DNA of 64,000 bases, from assembly GCF_041435335.1 (NCBI RefSeq), contig NZ_CP108430.1, positions 6,547,001-6,611,000 on the forward strand, written 5' to 3'. Origin of the DNA: Streptomyces sp. NBC_01283. Lineage in GTDB: Bacteria; Actinomycetota; Actinomycetes; Streptomycetales; Streptomycetaceae. The notes beneath the pieces are model-generated. The model worked only from the letters and a program-made list of their open reading frames with translations, was not told where the DNA came from and searched no databases. Positions within the stretch are counted from its first letter, which is position 1, and each line of letters opens with the position of its first letter. A program made the translations under genes and the position numbers. Shown here piece after piece: positions 9,130 through 17,330 of the stretch.

Positions 9130-10149
9130 TCAGACCTGGCCGGCCTTCTCCAGGGCGGTGCAGCACGTGTCGACGATCAGGCGCGTCACGACGTACGGGT
9201 CGACGTTCGCGTTCGGGCGGCGGTCCTCGATGTAGCCCTTCTGCTCCACCTCGACCTGCCACGGGATGCGGACCGAGGCGCCGCGGTCGGAGACGCCGTA
9301 GCTGTACTCGTTCCACGGGGCGGTCTCGTGCAGACCGGTGAGGCGGTCGTCGATGCCCGCGCCGTAGTTCTTGACGTGGTCCATCGGCTTGGAGCCCTCA
9401 CCGAGGGACTCGGCGGCGGTGATGATCGCGTCGTAGCCCTCGCGCATCGCCTTCGTCGAGAAGTTCGTGTGCGCGCCCGCGCCGTTCCAGTCGCCCTTCA
9501 CCGGCTTCGGGTCGAGCGTGGCCGACACCTTGAAGTCCTCGGCGGTGCGGTAGAGCAGCCAGCGGGCGATCCACAGCTGGTCGGAGACCTCGAGGGGGGA
9601 GAGCGGGCCGACCTGGAACTCCCACTGGCCGGGCATGACCTCGGCGTTGATGCCGGAGATCCCCAGGCCCGCCTTGAGGCAGTTCTCCAGGTGCGCCTCG
9701 ACGATGTCACGGCCGAAGATCTCGTCGGCGCCGACACCGCAGTAGTAGCCGCCCTGCGCGGCGGGGAAACCGCCGACGGGGAAGCCGAGCGGGCGGTCGC
9801 CCTCGAAGAAGGTGTACTCCTGCTCGATGCCGAAGATGGGCTCCTGCGAGCCGAACCGCTCCTCGACCTCGACGAGCGCGGCACGGGTGTTGGACTCGTG
9901 CGGCGTCATGTCCGTGTTGAGGACCTCGCACAGCACGAGTACGTCAGCGCCGCCGCGGATCGGGTCCGGGCAGCTGAAGACCGGCTTGAGCACACGGTCG
10001 GACGCGTGACCTTTGGCCTGGTTCGTGCTGGATCCGTCGAAGCCCCAGTTCGGGAGCTCGGCGCCGTCCGCCATGATCTTCGTCTTCGAACGGAGCTTGG
10101 CGGTCGGCTCGGTGCCGTCGATCCAGATGTACTCAGCCTTGAAGGTCAC
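9130..10149 (-). CDS. glnII: Glutamine synthetase type II (eukaryote-like GSII)
   Basis: 339 residues, the length of GSII and far shorter than GSI. It forms glutamine from glutamate, ammonia and ATP. Diagnostic segments are KAEYIWIDGTEPTAKLRSKT at the N-terminus, LPNWGFDGSSTNQA, EQEYTFFEGDRPLGFP, GPYYCGVGAD-like YYCGVGADEIFGRD, PGQWEFQVGP (catalytic GSII block) and NGAGAHTNFSTKAMR. I chose the GTG at 10149 because AGAGGA stands eight bases upstream; an ATG three codons earlier would place that sequence too close. The upstream region carries a four-half-site GlnR-type box. Streptomyces typically has this enzyme beside GlnA, and it is not adenylylated. Confidence 0.97.
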   Translation of the reverse strand: MTFKAEYIWIDGTEPTAKLRSKTKIMADGAELPNWGFDGSSTNQAKGHASDRVLKPVFSCPDPIRGGADVLVLCEVLNTDMTPHESNTRAALVEVEERFGSQEPIFGIEQEYTFFEGDRPLGFPVGGFPAAQGGYYCGVGADEIFGRDIVEAHLENCLKAGLGISGINAEVMPGQWEFQVGPLSPLEVSDQLWIARWLLYRTAEDFKVSATLDPKPVKGDWNGAGAHTNFSTKAMREGYDAIITAAESLGEGSKPMDHVKNYGAGIDDRLTGLHETAPWNEYSYGVSDRGASVRIPWQVEVEQKGYIEDRRPNANVDPYVVTRLIVDTCCTALEKAGQV

Positions 10150-10237
10150 GGGGCCCATCCTCTGAAAACTCGGTACGGCGCAGAACGTGCGGGTGCTGCG
10201 GTGCCGTGGGTGATGCCGCGCAGCCTGCCAACGTGCG

Positions 10238-10275
10238 ATTTCCCGTCCATTGCTCGAATGTGAACCCCGTGTTAC
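10238..10275 (-). promoter_or_regulatory. GlnR-type box upstream of glnII
   Basis: On the minus strand the pattern is GTAAC-n6-TTCAC-n6-GCAAT-n6-GAAAT. This matches the established GlnR layout of alternating a/b half sites spaced by six bases (gTnAC-n6-GaAAC, twice), and has exactly the same spacing as the element before glnA in this window. The second half site is the weakest. GlnR activates or represses nitrogen genes in actinomycetes. Confidence 0.7.
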
Positions 10276-10321
10276 CGGCGGTGGATGTGGCTCGGTTCAC
10301 GTCCCTCCGCTCACGTCCCGG

Positions 10322-10792
10322 TCACTTGATGACGGCGTTGGCCGCCGCGATCAGCAGCCCGATCGTCGCGTCCGCCATGCCGAGCAGCACGGCCGAGCGC
10401 CGCCGGTGACCCGCCCGCAGCGCGGCGAAGGTGCCCCAGCCGAGGAGCAGGGCCGCGTTCAGGAGGAGCACGGAGTAGGTGACCGGTGCCTCGGGCCAGC
10501 CGAAGGCCCCGGCGGCCACCAGCACCACCACGGTCGGCCAGCAGGCGACGATCACCGGCCACTCGTCCATGAGCTCCCGGAGCAGTTGCCGCCACCGCTG
10601 CGGTCCGGTGCCGGGCCGGTGCGTGCACATGTGGTGCGCGTATCCGTGCGCGAGGGCGGCCGTGCCCGCGGTGACCAGGATCCAGGCCGCGTCGTACCAG
10701 GGCGTGTAGATCTGCTGCTCCGAGTGGAGCGCGGCGACCAGCGCGCTGGCGAGGACCGTGCCGTACACGCCTCCGGCCTTCAGGTTCCGCAC
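10322..10792 (-). CDS. Small integral membrane protein, unknown function
   Basis: 156 residues from the GTG at 10792, chosen because AAAGGAGC lies just upstream; longer in-frame starts exist back to 10894. Four to five hydrophobic segments are visible (GVYGTVLASALVAAL, AAWILVTAGTAALAHGYA, VIVACWPTVVVLVAAGAFGW, YSVLLLNAALLLGWGTFAAL, ADATIGLLIAAANAVI). A HGYAHHMCTH cluster in the second loop is His-rich. I do not recognise a characterised family. It is directly upstream of the glnII promoter region on the same strand. Confidence 0.7.
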   Translation of the reverse strand: MRNLKAGGVYGTVLASALVAALHSEQQIYTPWYDAAWILVTAGTAALAHGYAHHMCTHRPGTGPQRWRQLLRELMDEWPVIVACWPTVVVLVAAGAFGWPEAPVTYSVLLLNAALLLGWGTFAALRAGHRRRSAVLLGMADATIGLLIAAANAVIK

Positions 10793-10974
10793 GGTGCGCT
10801 CCTTTCCGTTTCCCGGATCCTTCGTCCGGCCCGCGGCGTGTGGAGTGCTCAACGCTAGGGAGGCATATGTAACGGTTCGACGGATATGGCTCATCGTTCG
10901 GCAGTCATCTGCGCCCTGCGCGCGCCGCTGCTCGGAGGGGGGCTATCCGCCCATGCGGCTATTCGCCTGTGCGG

Positions 10975-11343
10975 CTACCGGGACATCGCGTCCCGTACCG
11001 CCTCCTCCGTGCGTCCCACCACCGCGGTGCCGTCGTCGGCGGTGATGATGGGCCGCTGGATGAGCTTGGGGTGCTCGGCGAGCGCCGTGATCCAGCGGTC
11101 GCGTCCCGAGGCGTCGCGCGGCCAGGCCTCGCGGTCCTTCAGGTTCAGCTCCTTGGCGGCGTCCTCCTGGGTGCGCGTGATGTCCCACGGCTCCAGGCCG
11201 AGCCGCTCCAGGACGGCGTGGATCTCGTCCGCGGTGGGGACGTCGTCGAGGTAGCGGCGGACGGTGTAGTCGGCGCCCTCCGCGTCGAGCAGGGTGAGTG
11301 CGCTGCGGCACTTCGAACAGGCGGGATTGATCCAGATCTCCAT
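10975..11343 (-). CDS. ArsC/Spx-family thioredoxin-fold protein (arsenate reductase-like)
   Basis: 122 residues, normal for the ArsC/Spx family. The active-site segment is NPACSKCRSALTLL, with the nucleophilic Cys expected at residue 9 and a second Cys three residues on (CxxC), as in Spx-like and YffB-like members. The fold continues with YTVRRYLDD, ITRTQEDAAKELN and the cis-Pro region LIQRPIITADDG. True plasmid-type arsenate reductases also need a conserved Arg triad; DDG after PII and GRTEEAVR suggest a housekeeping member, so arsenate as substrate is unproven. No ars genes are adjacent. Confidence 0.85.
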   Translation of the reverse strand: MEIWINPACSKCRSALTLLDAEGADYTVRRYLDDVPTADEIHAVLERLGLEPWDITRTQEDAAKELNLKDREAWPRDASGRDRWITALAEHPKLIQRPIITADDGTAVVGRTEEAVRDAMSR

Positions 11344-11498
11344 GCCGCACACGCTACCCGTGACCCACCCGTCACACCTTCCGTCACACCGTCCCAAAGG
11401 CCGTCTGGCCAGCGGCGATTGTCAGTGCCCGGCAGTAAACTAGAAGCAGTGTTCGAGGGTTCCCGACGGGGGTTCCTGACCGCGACAGGAGGATGCCT

Positions 11499-11804
11499 GT
11501 GCCCGCTGCCGCACTCACATCGAAGTCGAAGCGCAACGCTTCCCGGCCCGTGATCATCGACCCGACGTACGCACCACTGGAGAAGCGCCCGCTCCCGGCC
11601 GGCCGGCCGCGCGAGTGGTACATCACGCACAACCGGCGCCTGAAGGCCATGCGTCTGGCGATAGCCCTGCTGGACTCGGGCGTCTATCTGCCGAACCAGG
11701 CGAGCAACCCCAGGATCCGGAGCATGGCGGAGGACGTGGGAATCCATCCGCCGTCGGACATCACCTGCCACATGGTGCGCGCCCTCATGCGGTACAGCCG
11801 CTGA
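11499..11804 (+). CDS. Conserved small basic protein, unknown function
   Basis: 101 residues from the GTG at 11499, chosen because AGGAGG stands six bases before it; an ATG at 11493 directly abuts that sequence. The protein is basic and rich in Arg, with segments RPREWYITHNRRLKAMRLA, SGVYLPNQASNPRIRS and a C-terminal DITCHMVRALMRYSR. The look is of a small helical, possibly nucleic-acid-binding protein, but I cannot name a family. It is divergent from the ArsC-like gene (155-bp gap) and followed by a long hairpin. Confidence 0.7.
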   Translation: MPAAALTSKSKRNASRPVIIDPTYAPLEKRPLPAGRPREWYITHNRRLKAMRLAIALLDSGVYLPNQASNPRIRSMAEDVGIHPPSDITCHMVRALMRYSR

Positions 11805-11818
11805 GCCGTCGCACGGAC

Positions 11819-11856
11819 GCGGACGGGTGGGGGCCGCGCGGCCCCCACCCGTCCGC
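11819..11856 (+). terminator. 38-base perfect palindrome, terminator/leader hairpin
   Basis: GCGGACGGGTGGGGGCCGC and its exact complement follow with no loop, 15 bases after the stop of the 101-residue gene and only 18 bases before the ATG of the hydrolase gene. It ends the first transcript but must also lie in or near the leader of the next. Confidence 0.8.
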
Positions 11857-11874
11857 GTGCTTCATGCTGTCCGC

Positions 11875-12795
11875 ATGACTCAGCCGGAATCCGCCCCCAC
11901 CCAGCAGGAGCCCGCGGACGAGCTGCCGCTGCTCGTCACCGCCCAACTCCCGGACGGGGCACGGTTTCCCGTCCGCGGCCTGCGCGGGAGCGAGGCATCG
12001 CCCCGGCCCGCGCCCGCCGTCCTGATCCTCCCCGCGATGGGCACCCCCGCCCGCTACTACCGCGCGTTCGCCCGCCAGTTGAACGCGGAAGGGCTCACCG
12101 CCCTCACCGTGGACCTGCGGGGACAGGGGGAGAGCACCCCGCGGGTGACGGACGCGGACGCCCTCGACCACGGCTACCGCACGATCGTGGAGCAGGATCT
12201 CGTCGCGGTCATCGACGCGATACGCGCCGAACTGGGCCCGGAACCCCCGCTGTACCTTCTCGGTCACAGCCTGGGCGGGCAACTCGGCCTCATCCACGCC
12301 GCGTTGGGCATCGGACCCGGCGTGGACGGAGTCGCCCTCGTCGCTTCGGGCTCTGTCTGGTTCCGTGCGTACGGTCCACTGCGCGGGCCCCTGCTGCTCA
12401 TCGGCGAGCTGTTCGCCGCGGCCACCACGACGCTGCTCGGCCGGTGGCCCGGGACCAGGCTCGGCTTCGGCGGCAACCAGCCCAAGGGCGTCATGCGGGA
12501 CTGGGCACGTCAGGGCCGTACCGGCCGCTACTCGTCCCCCGGCTCCCCGCACGACTACGAGGCCGCCCTGGGCGCCCTCGCCCTGCCCGTCCTCGCGGTC
12601 TCCGTCGAGGGCGACACCTGGGCACCCGTGGCCGCACTCGACCACCTCGTCGGCAAGGTGCCGGGTGCCCGCCTCACCCGTCGGCGGTACTCGGTACAGG
12701 AGGCGGGCGCCCGCCTGGACCACTTCCTGTGGACGCGGGCCGGGGGAGCGCTGGCCAAGAGGGTGGCGGCATGGGCGGTGGCGGGCGGAAGCTGA
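11875..12795 (+). CDS. Alpha/beta hydrolase
   Basis: 306 residues. The nucleophile elbow is LLGHSLGGQLGL (Ser at about residue 128) and the oxyanion region is the earlier VLILPAMGTPARYYR. The late acid and histidine probably lie in SVEGDTWAPV and ARLDHFLW. The fold matches serine hydrolases that cleave esters or lipids, but the substrate is not evident. The ATG at 11875 has no good Shine-Dalgarno and sits just behind a terminator hairpin, so the mRNA may be leaderless or read-through dependent. The DUF2252 gene follows 139 bp later. Confidence 0.85.
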   Translation: MTQPESAPTQQEPADELPLLVTAQLPDGARFPVRGLRGSEASPRPAPAVLILPAMGTPARYYRAFARQLNAEGLTALTVDLRGQGESTPRVTDADALDHGYRTIVEQDLVAVIDAIRAELGPEPPLYLLGHSLGGQLGLIHAALGIGPGVDGVALVASGSVWFRAYGPLRGPLLLIGELFAAATTTLLGRWPGTRLGFGGNQPKGVMRDWARQGRTGRYSSPGSPHDYEAALGALALPVLAVSVEGDTWAPVAALDHLVGKVPGARLTRRRYSVQEAGARLDHFLWTRAGGALAKRVAAWAVAGGS

Positions 12796-12934
12796 GGTCC
12801 CGAGGCTCTCGGGAGCTCCAGGGGGCGGTTCACCCGTTCGGCGTACTGGGCATGCGTACGCGCCGGTGGCGGCATTGGCTGCTCCTGAGGGGACGCTGTT
12901 GCCGGGGGCCGCCGACGGAGAGGGGCGAGGGGCG

Positions 12935-14293
12935 ATGACCACTCCGGACGAGCGTGCCCGCCAGGGCAAGGCCGCCCGCAAGCGTGCCTCCCGCTCCTCG
13001 CACGGGGCGTGGATACCCTCGGCCGACCGCGCCGACCCGGTGGCCGTCCTGGAGCGGCAGGGCGCGGACCGCGTCCAGGAGCTGCTGCCCATCCGGTATG
13101 CCCGCATGGCCGCCTCGCCCTTCGCCTTCCTCAGGGGGGCCGCCGCCGTCATGGCGGGGGACCTGGCCGTCCAGTGGAACACCGGCCTGACGGTTCAACT
13201 CTGCGGCGACGCCCACCTGTTGAACTTCGGCCTGTTCGCCTCACCGGAACGCACCCTGCTCTTCGACCTCGACGACTTCGACGAGACGTGCCCCGGACCC
13301 TTCGAATGGGACGTCAAGCGCCTGGCCGCGAGCATCGCCGTGGCGTCCGGCGGCAACGGCCACCCGCGGAGCGGCGCACGGGAGGCGTGCCTCGCGGCGG
13401 TGGCGGCGTACCGCACGTCGATGAGACGTCTGGCGGGACTCGGTGAGCTGGCCGTCTGGTACGAACAGACCGACGCACATGGCCTGTTGCCCCTCATCCG
13501 CTCCGAGCGCCACCGCAAGCGCGCGGAGACCACCATGGACCGCGCCCGCCGCCGTACGAGCCTGCACGCGCTCGGCAAACTGACCGAAGAGGTGGACGGC
13601 GTCCGCCGCATCATCCACGACCCGCCGCTCATCGAACCGGCCGCCGCCACGGACCTCGCGGCGGTGCGCAAGATCTTCGGCGACTACCGCTCCACGCTCT
13701 CCGAGGAGCGCCGGCTCCTCCTGGACCGCTACCACTTCGTGGACGCGGCACGGAAGGTGGTGGGGGTGGGCAGCGTCGGCACCCGCTGCTTCATCGTGCT
13801 CCTCGCCGGGCGCGACGCCGACGACCCGCTCTTCCTGCAGATCAAGGAGGCGGTCCGGTCGGCCGTCGAGGAGCACCTACCGCCGGGACCGTACGTCCAC
13901 CCCGGCCACCGCGTGGTCGCGGGCCAGCGCCTCCTCCAGGCGGCGAGCGACATCTTCCTCGGCTGGATGACGGGCCCCCAGGGCCGTGCCTTCTACTGGC
14001 GCCAGCTGCGCGACATGAAGGGCTCCGCGGACGTCGAGACCATGTCCCCCGCGGAACTGAGCTCCTACGCCCGGCTCTGCGGCACGGCCCTGGCCCGCGC
14101 CCACGCCCGCTCCGGCGACCGCATCGCCATCGCCGCCTACCTGGGCGGCTCCGACACCTTCGACCGGGCGATCGCGGACTTCGCGCTGCGCTACACCGCG
14201 CAGAACACCCAGGACCACGCGGCACTGACCGAGGCGATCGCCTCGGGCCTGGTGGACGCGGCCGGTCAGGACGGTGCAGCGCCGCAGGAGTGA
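12935..14293 (+). CDS. DUF2252 family protein
   Basis: 452 residues, full length for DUF2252. ATG at 12935 follows GAGGGG. Recognisable blocks are YARMAASPFAFLRGAAAVMA, LCGDAHLLNFGLFASPER, LFDLDDFDETCPGPFEWDVKRLA and, late, HARSGDRIAIAAYLGGSD. The HxxNFG and DxxDFDE motifs recall the phosphotransferase/protein-kinase-like fold, so an ATP-dependent transferase is plausible; the function is not established. It follows the hydrolase on the same strand and is closed by a hairpin. Confidence 0.9.
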   Translation: MTTPDERARQGKAARKRASRSSHGAWIPSADRADPVAVLERQGADRVQELLPIRYARMAASPFAFLRGAAAVMAGDLAVQWNTGLTVQLCGDAHLLNFGLFASPERTLLFDLDDFDETCPGPFEWDVKRLAASIAVASGGNGHPRSGAREACLAAVAAYRTSMRRLAGLGELAVWYEQTDAHGLLPLIRSERHRKRAETTMDRARRRTSLHALGKLTEEVDGVRRIIHDPPLIEPAAATDLAAVRKIFGDYRSTLSEERRLLLDRYHFVDAARKVVGVGSVGTRCFIVLLAGRDADDPLFLQIKEAVRSAVEEHLPPGPYVHPGHRVVAGQRLLQAASDIFLGWMTGPQGRAFYWRQLRDMKGSADVETMSPAELSSYARLCGTALARAHARSGDRIAIAAYLGGSDTFDRAIADFALRYTAQNTQDHAALTEAIASGLVDAAGQDGAAPQE

Positions 14294-14318
14294 CCCCTAC
14301 GGCGCTGCGACGTAGGGG
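14294..14318. terminator. Bidirectional terminator
   Basis: CCCCTACG-n9-CGTAGGGG starts one base after the DUF2252 stop and lies eight bases from the convergent HAD gene end. Confidence 0.7.
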
Positions 14319-14325
14319 GGGACGG

Positions 14326-15468
14326 CTAGCCGATCTGGTCCGGCGTCACCGTCAGCCACCGCTTGTCCGCGGTGACCTTCTGGCCGAGCTCGCGCTGCCG
14401 GTCGGCGTTCTTCCGCTTCATCCCGTCCAGCTCCTTCATGTACGAGTCCTTGCGGTTGACCCAGACCCGCGTACCGCCGTGCCGCACGTCCGCCGAGTGG
14501 AACAGCATCGGGCCGTCGCTCTTCGGGGTGTCGCCGGCCACCAGGACGGGCTTCTTCCACTCGTCGATGTACGTGCTGATCGCCGCGGGCTTGCCCTGGT
14601 ACCAGGTCAGCGGCGCCCACAGGTTCGGCGTCAGCTCACGCCCGGCGAGCTTCTTCTCGTCGAAGCGGCCCTCCGCGATCTCCTTGCGGGAGCTGGTGAC
14701 CTCGCCGGTCTCGCGGTCCTTGAGCTGCAGGCCGACACCGATGACGTTCTCGGGCTTCACGTGGTAGCCGTACTTGGGGTCGGCGAGGACCATGCGTACG
14801 AGGTCCTCGCTGGCCGCGCTGACGACGTAGACCTCGATGCCGTGCTTGCGCAGCGACTTGTAGAGCTCCTGCATGCCCGGGAAGAACTCGGGCGTCTTGA
14901 CCTCGGTCTTCGTCAGCTTCCCGTCCTCGTAGTACTCGGCGGGGATCGGCTTGTCGTAGGCGAGGAGTTCGTCGACGTACCCCTTGAGCTCCTTCAGCGT
15001 GAAACCGGAGAAGATCTGCGCGGCCCACGGGTAGCAGACCTGGTCGTCGACCTCGCAGAGCCGGTTGTAGTAGCTGTAGAGGCTCTCCTTGTGCTTCGCC
15101 GTGTCCTTGAAGGGGATGATCTTCAGCGACGGGTCCATCGACTTGCGGGTCAGCACCCCCTTCATCTCCAGGAAGGGCAGGAGGGACTCCTCCAGGTCGT
15201 TGCGGTACGTCGTGTTGTCCGCGTCGAAGACGGCGTACGCGCCCTTGCCCTCGTTCTTCGCGATGACCTTGCCCAGCTTCTTCGCGACCGGCTTGGGCCA
15301 GTGCTTCAGCTCGGCCGTGGTCCTCGCGGCGGTCTTCGCGGTCGTGGCGGAGGCGTCCGCGGCCGTCGCGTCCGTGCTCGGCCAGAGTGCCGTCCCCGCG
15401 AGGACGGCCGCGGTGAGCGCGCCCGCCGTGCCGATGACGGCCAGCTTGCCCTTTGCCTTTACTGCCAT
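14326..15468 (-). CDS. Secreted HAD-superfamily phosphatase
   Basis: 380 residues. A signal peptide (KGKLAVIGTAGALTAAVLAG, then ATAADA) predicts export. The HAD motif I is AYAVFDADNTTYR, with Asp nucleophile and Asp+2 acid/base and the Thr of serine-phosphatase-like members. Motif II is the Ser in VYVVSAASED. Motif III is a Lys near KPVL, and motif IV is VAGDTPKSDGPML. A long cap (roughly residues 90-220, with two Cys in RLCEVDDQVCYPW) separates motifs I and II. It should hydrolyse a phosphate ester outside the cell; substrate unknown. GGGGGC precedes the ATG at 15468. Confidence 0.88.
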   Translation of the reverse strand: MAVKAKGKLAVIGTAGALTAAVLAGTALWPSTDATAADASATTAKTAARTTAELKHWPKPVAKKLGKVIAKNEGKGAYAVFDADNTTYRNDLEESLLPFLEMKGVLTRKSMDPSLKIIPFKDTAKHKESLYSYYNRLCEVDDQVCYPWAAQIFSGFTLKELKGYVDELLAYDKPIPAEYYEDGKLTKTEVKTPEFFPGMQELYKSLRKHGIEVYVVSAASEDLVRMVLADPKYGYHVKPENVIGVGLQLKDRETGEVTSSRKEIAEGRFDEKKLAGRELTPNLWAPLTWYQGKPAAISTYIDEWKKPVLVAGDTPKSDGPMLFHSADVRHGGTRVWVNRKDSYMKELDGMKRKNADRQRELGQKVTADKRWLTVTPDQIG

Positions 15469-15627
15469 GGTTTTGTGCCCCCTGAGAGCGGTCTGCGCCC
15501 CGTCCGGAGCGGCGGGTCATCGTATGGGGTCGGGCGGCGGATTCCCATGATCGACATCACCGGACGGAACGGGCATGGGACGGGCGGGCGCGGGTAGCAG
15601 CGTCAGACGCGCGGCCTGCGCGGGGCT

Positions 15628-15673
15628 CTCTGCCCGGTCTGCTCCCGGTTCTCTGCCCGGTCTGCTCCGGGTT
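15628..15673. repeat. 23-bp direct repeat, two copies
   Basis: CTCTGCCCGGTCTGCTCCCGG and a nearly identical second copy lie head to tail, followed by a third degenerate start (CTCTTCCGGG). They lie 70-115 bp upstream of the AraC-type regulator start. Confidence 0.75.
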
Positions 15674-15743
15674 CTCTTCCGGGCGTGCCCCGGAGTCCCG
15701 CTCCGGCCTGCTGCGGAGCCGTGCCCGTCGCATACTGGGAGGC

Positions 15744-16607
15744 ATGGAGACCGTCTCCCGGGAGTTCGTGCGGGCCGCCCCGCGGCTCGACGGCATGGTG
15801 GTGTCCGCCGTCGGCTACCGCACGGAGGGCGAGCGGCCCGGCCTGCACCGCGGGCTGCCCTCCCCGTACCTGACGCTGATCTTCTCGCTGGACGGCCCCG
15901 TCGTCACCGGCGGCACCCCCGAGCAGGCGGGCGGCCGCGACGCCGTCCGCACGGACATCGTCCTCGGCGGTCTGCACCAGACTCCGGCCTACGTCGTACG
16001 GCCCGAGCACGAGGCGGGCATCCAGCTCGCCGTCCACCCGCTCGCCGCCCGTGCCCTGTTCGGCGTACCGGCCGCGGAACTGGCCGGTGAGCTCGTGACG
16101 CCCGGCGCGGAGGTGATGGGGCGCCGCGCAGCCGACGTACGGGAGCTGCTGTGCGAGCAGGGCACCTGGGAGGAGCGATTCGCCTCCCTGTCCGCCTACT
16201 TGAGGCAGCGCGCGGCCGACACGTCCAGCGGCTCCGTGCGCCCCGAGGTCACCGAGGCCTGGGCCTGGCTGGCCCGGCATCAGGGAGTGGGCACCCTGCG
16301 CGGCCTCTCCCGGCACGTCGCCCTCAGCGAACGCCGGCTCACCACGCTCTTCCGCGCCGAGACGGGCCTGAGCCCCAAGCAGGCGGGCCGCCTGATGCGC
16401 TTCCAGCGCGCACGGAACGCCGTCGTACGCCCCGTCGCGGCGGGCGGCGCCCCCGACCTGGCCCGCGTCGCCGCCGACTGCGGCTACTACGACCACTCCC
16501 ACCTGGTGCGGGACTTCCGGCAGTACACCGGCGCGAGCCCCAGCGGCTGGCTGGCCGAAGAGTGCCGGAATATCCAAGCCGGGAGCCATGGCGGGAGCGA
16601 AGAGTAG
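15744..16607 (+). CDS. AraC-family transcriptional regulator
   Basis: 287 residues. The N-terminal ~150 residues (LPSPYLTLIFSLDGPV, LGGLHQTPAYVVRPEHEAGIQLAVHPLAARALFG) form the ligand-binding part of the type seen with DUF6597-like AraC regulators. The C-terminal ~100 residues contain two helix-turn-helices: LRGLSRHVALSERRLTTLFRAETG and LARVAADCGYYDHSHLVRDFRQYTGASPS. CATACT lies seven bases before the ATG, so the transcript may be leaderless. The stop is five bases before the VOC gene, making an operon; the regulator probably controls it or a nearby stress function. Confidence 0.92.
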   Translation: METVSREFVRAAPRLDGMVVSAVGYRTEGERPGLHRGLPSPYLTLIFSLDGPVVTGGTPEQAGGRDAVRTDIVLGGLHQTPAYVVRPEHEAGIQLAVHPLAARALFGVPAAELAGELVTPGAEVMGRRAADVRELLCEQGTWEERFASLSAYLRQRAADTSSGSVRPEVTEAWAWLARHQGVGTLRGLSRHVALSERRLTTLFRAETGLSPKQAGRLMRFQRARNAVVRPVAAGGAPDLARVAADCGYYDHSHLVRDFRQYTGASPSGWLAEECRNIQAGSHGGSEE

Positions 16608-16612
16608 GACCC

Positions 16613-17071
16613 ATGAACACGACCGAGAAGCAGCAGCCCCGGACCCCGTCCCAGCCCATCTCCGCCGGGCGCGCCCCCGATGTGTGGCCGACCCTCCAGG
16701 CCCATGACGCACCCGCCCTGATCGACTTCCTGGTCGGCACGGTCGGCTTCCTGCGCACCGCCGTCTACGAGGACGGCGACCGCGTGGCCCACGCCGAGCT
16801 CGACTGGCCCGAGGGCGGCGCGATCATGCTCGGCTCGTACGACGAGAAGTCCCAGGACTGGTGCCTGAAGCCGGGCACCTTCGGGGCGTACGTCGTCACC
16901 GACCGCGTGGACGACCTCTACCAGCGGCTCAGCACCGCGGGCGTCAAGATCATCCGTGAGATCGAGGACCAGCCGTACGGCAGCCGGGAGTTCGCGATCG
17001 CGGACCCCGAGGGCAACAAGTGGTCCTTCGGCACCTACCGCGGCGCACCGAGGCCCGAGCAGCCGTCCTGA
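16613..17071 (+). CDS. VOC-family (glyoxalase/bleomycin-resistance-like) protein
   Basis: 152 residues. One vicinal-oxygen-chelate domain: PTLQAHDAPALIDFLVGTVGF begins the first beta-alpha-beta unit and VDDLYQRLSTAGVKI ... YGSREFAIADPEGNKWSFGTYR ends the second. Candidate metal ligands are the His in QAHD or VAHAELDW and the Glu in SREFAIADPEG. The family includes glyoxalases, dioxygenases and antibiotic-binding proteins, so the reaction is not determined. It is the second gene of the AraC operon. Confidence 0.88.
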   Translation: MNTTEKQQPRTPSQPISAGRAPDVWPTLQAHDAPALIDFLVGTVGFLRTAVYEDGDRVAHAELDWPEGGAIMLGSYDEKSQDWCLKPGTFGAYVVTDRVDDLYQRLSTAGVKIIREIEDQPYGSREFAIADPEGNKWSFGTYRGAPRPEQPS

Positions 17072-17084
17072 CCTCGCGTGATAG

Positions 17085-17262
17085 CTTGCGCACGCCAGTC
17101 AACCCACACCAGGGCCAGGGAATCCGGTGCGAATCCGGAACTGACGCGCAGCGGTGAGGGGGAACGGGCGGGGCCACGGCCACTGGGCGTCCACGGACGC
17201 CTGGGAAGGCGCCCCGCCCGGCCGATCCCCGAGTCCGAAGACCTGCTGGCACCTTCGTCCGC
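17085..17262 (+). promoter_or_regulatory. Cobalamin (B12) riboswitch
   Basis: Core elements occur in order: GGGAATCCGGTGCGAATCCGG (17117 on), ACTGACGCGCAGCGGT, GCCACTGGGCGTCC paired with GGACGCCTGGGAAGGC, and the B12 box GAGTCCGAAGACCTGCTGG near 17231-17249. A further stem CTTCGTC/GACGAAG (about 17253 and 17281) lies between the aptamer and the GTG at 17331 and may act as the expression platform. It controls the downstream ABC importer, which is therefore expected to be shut off when cobalamin is plentiful. Confidence 0.95.
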
Positions 17263-17330
17263 ACACCGGGCGGCGGAGGTGACGAAGCAGGCCAGGCTCC
17301 GCGTATGAGCCGTGAGACTCAAGGGATCTC

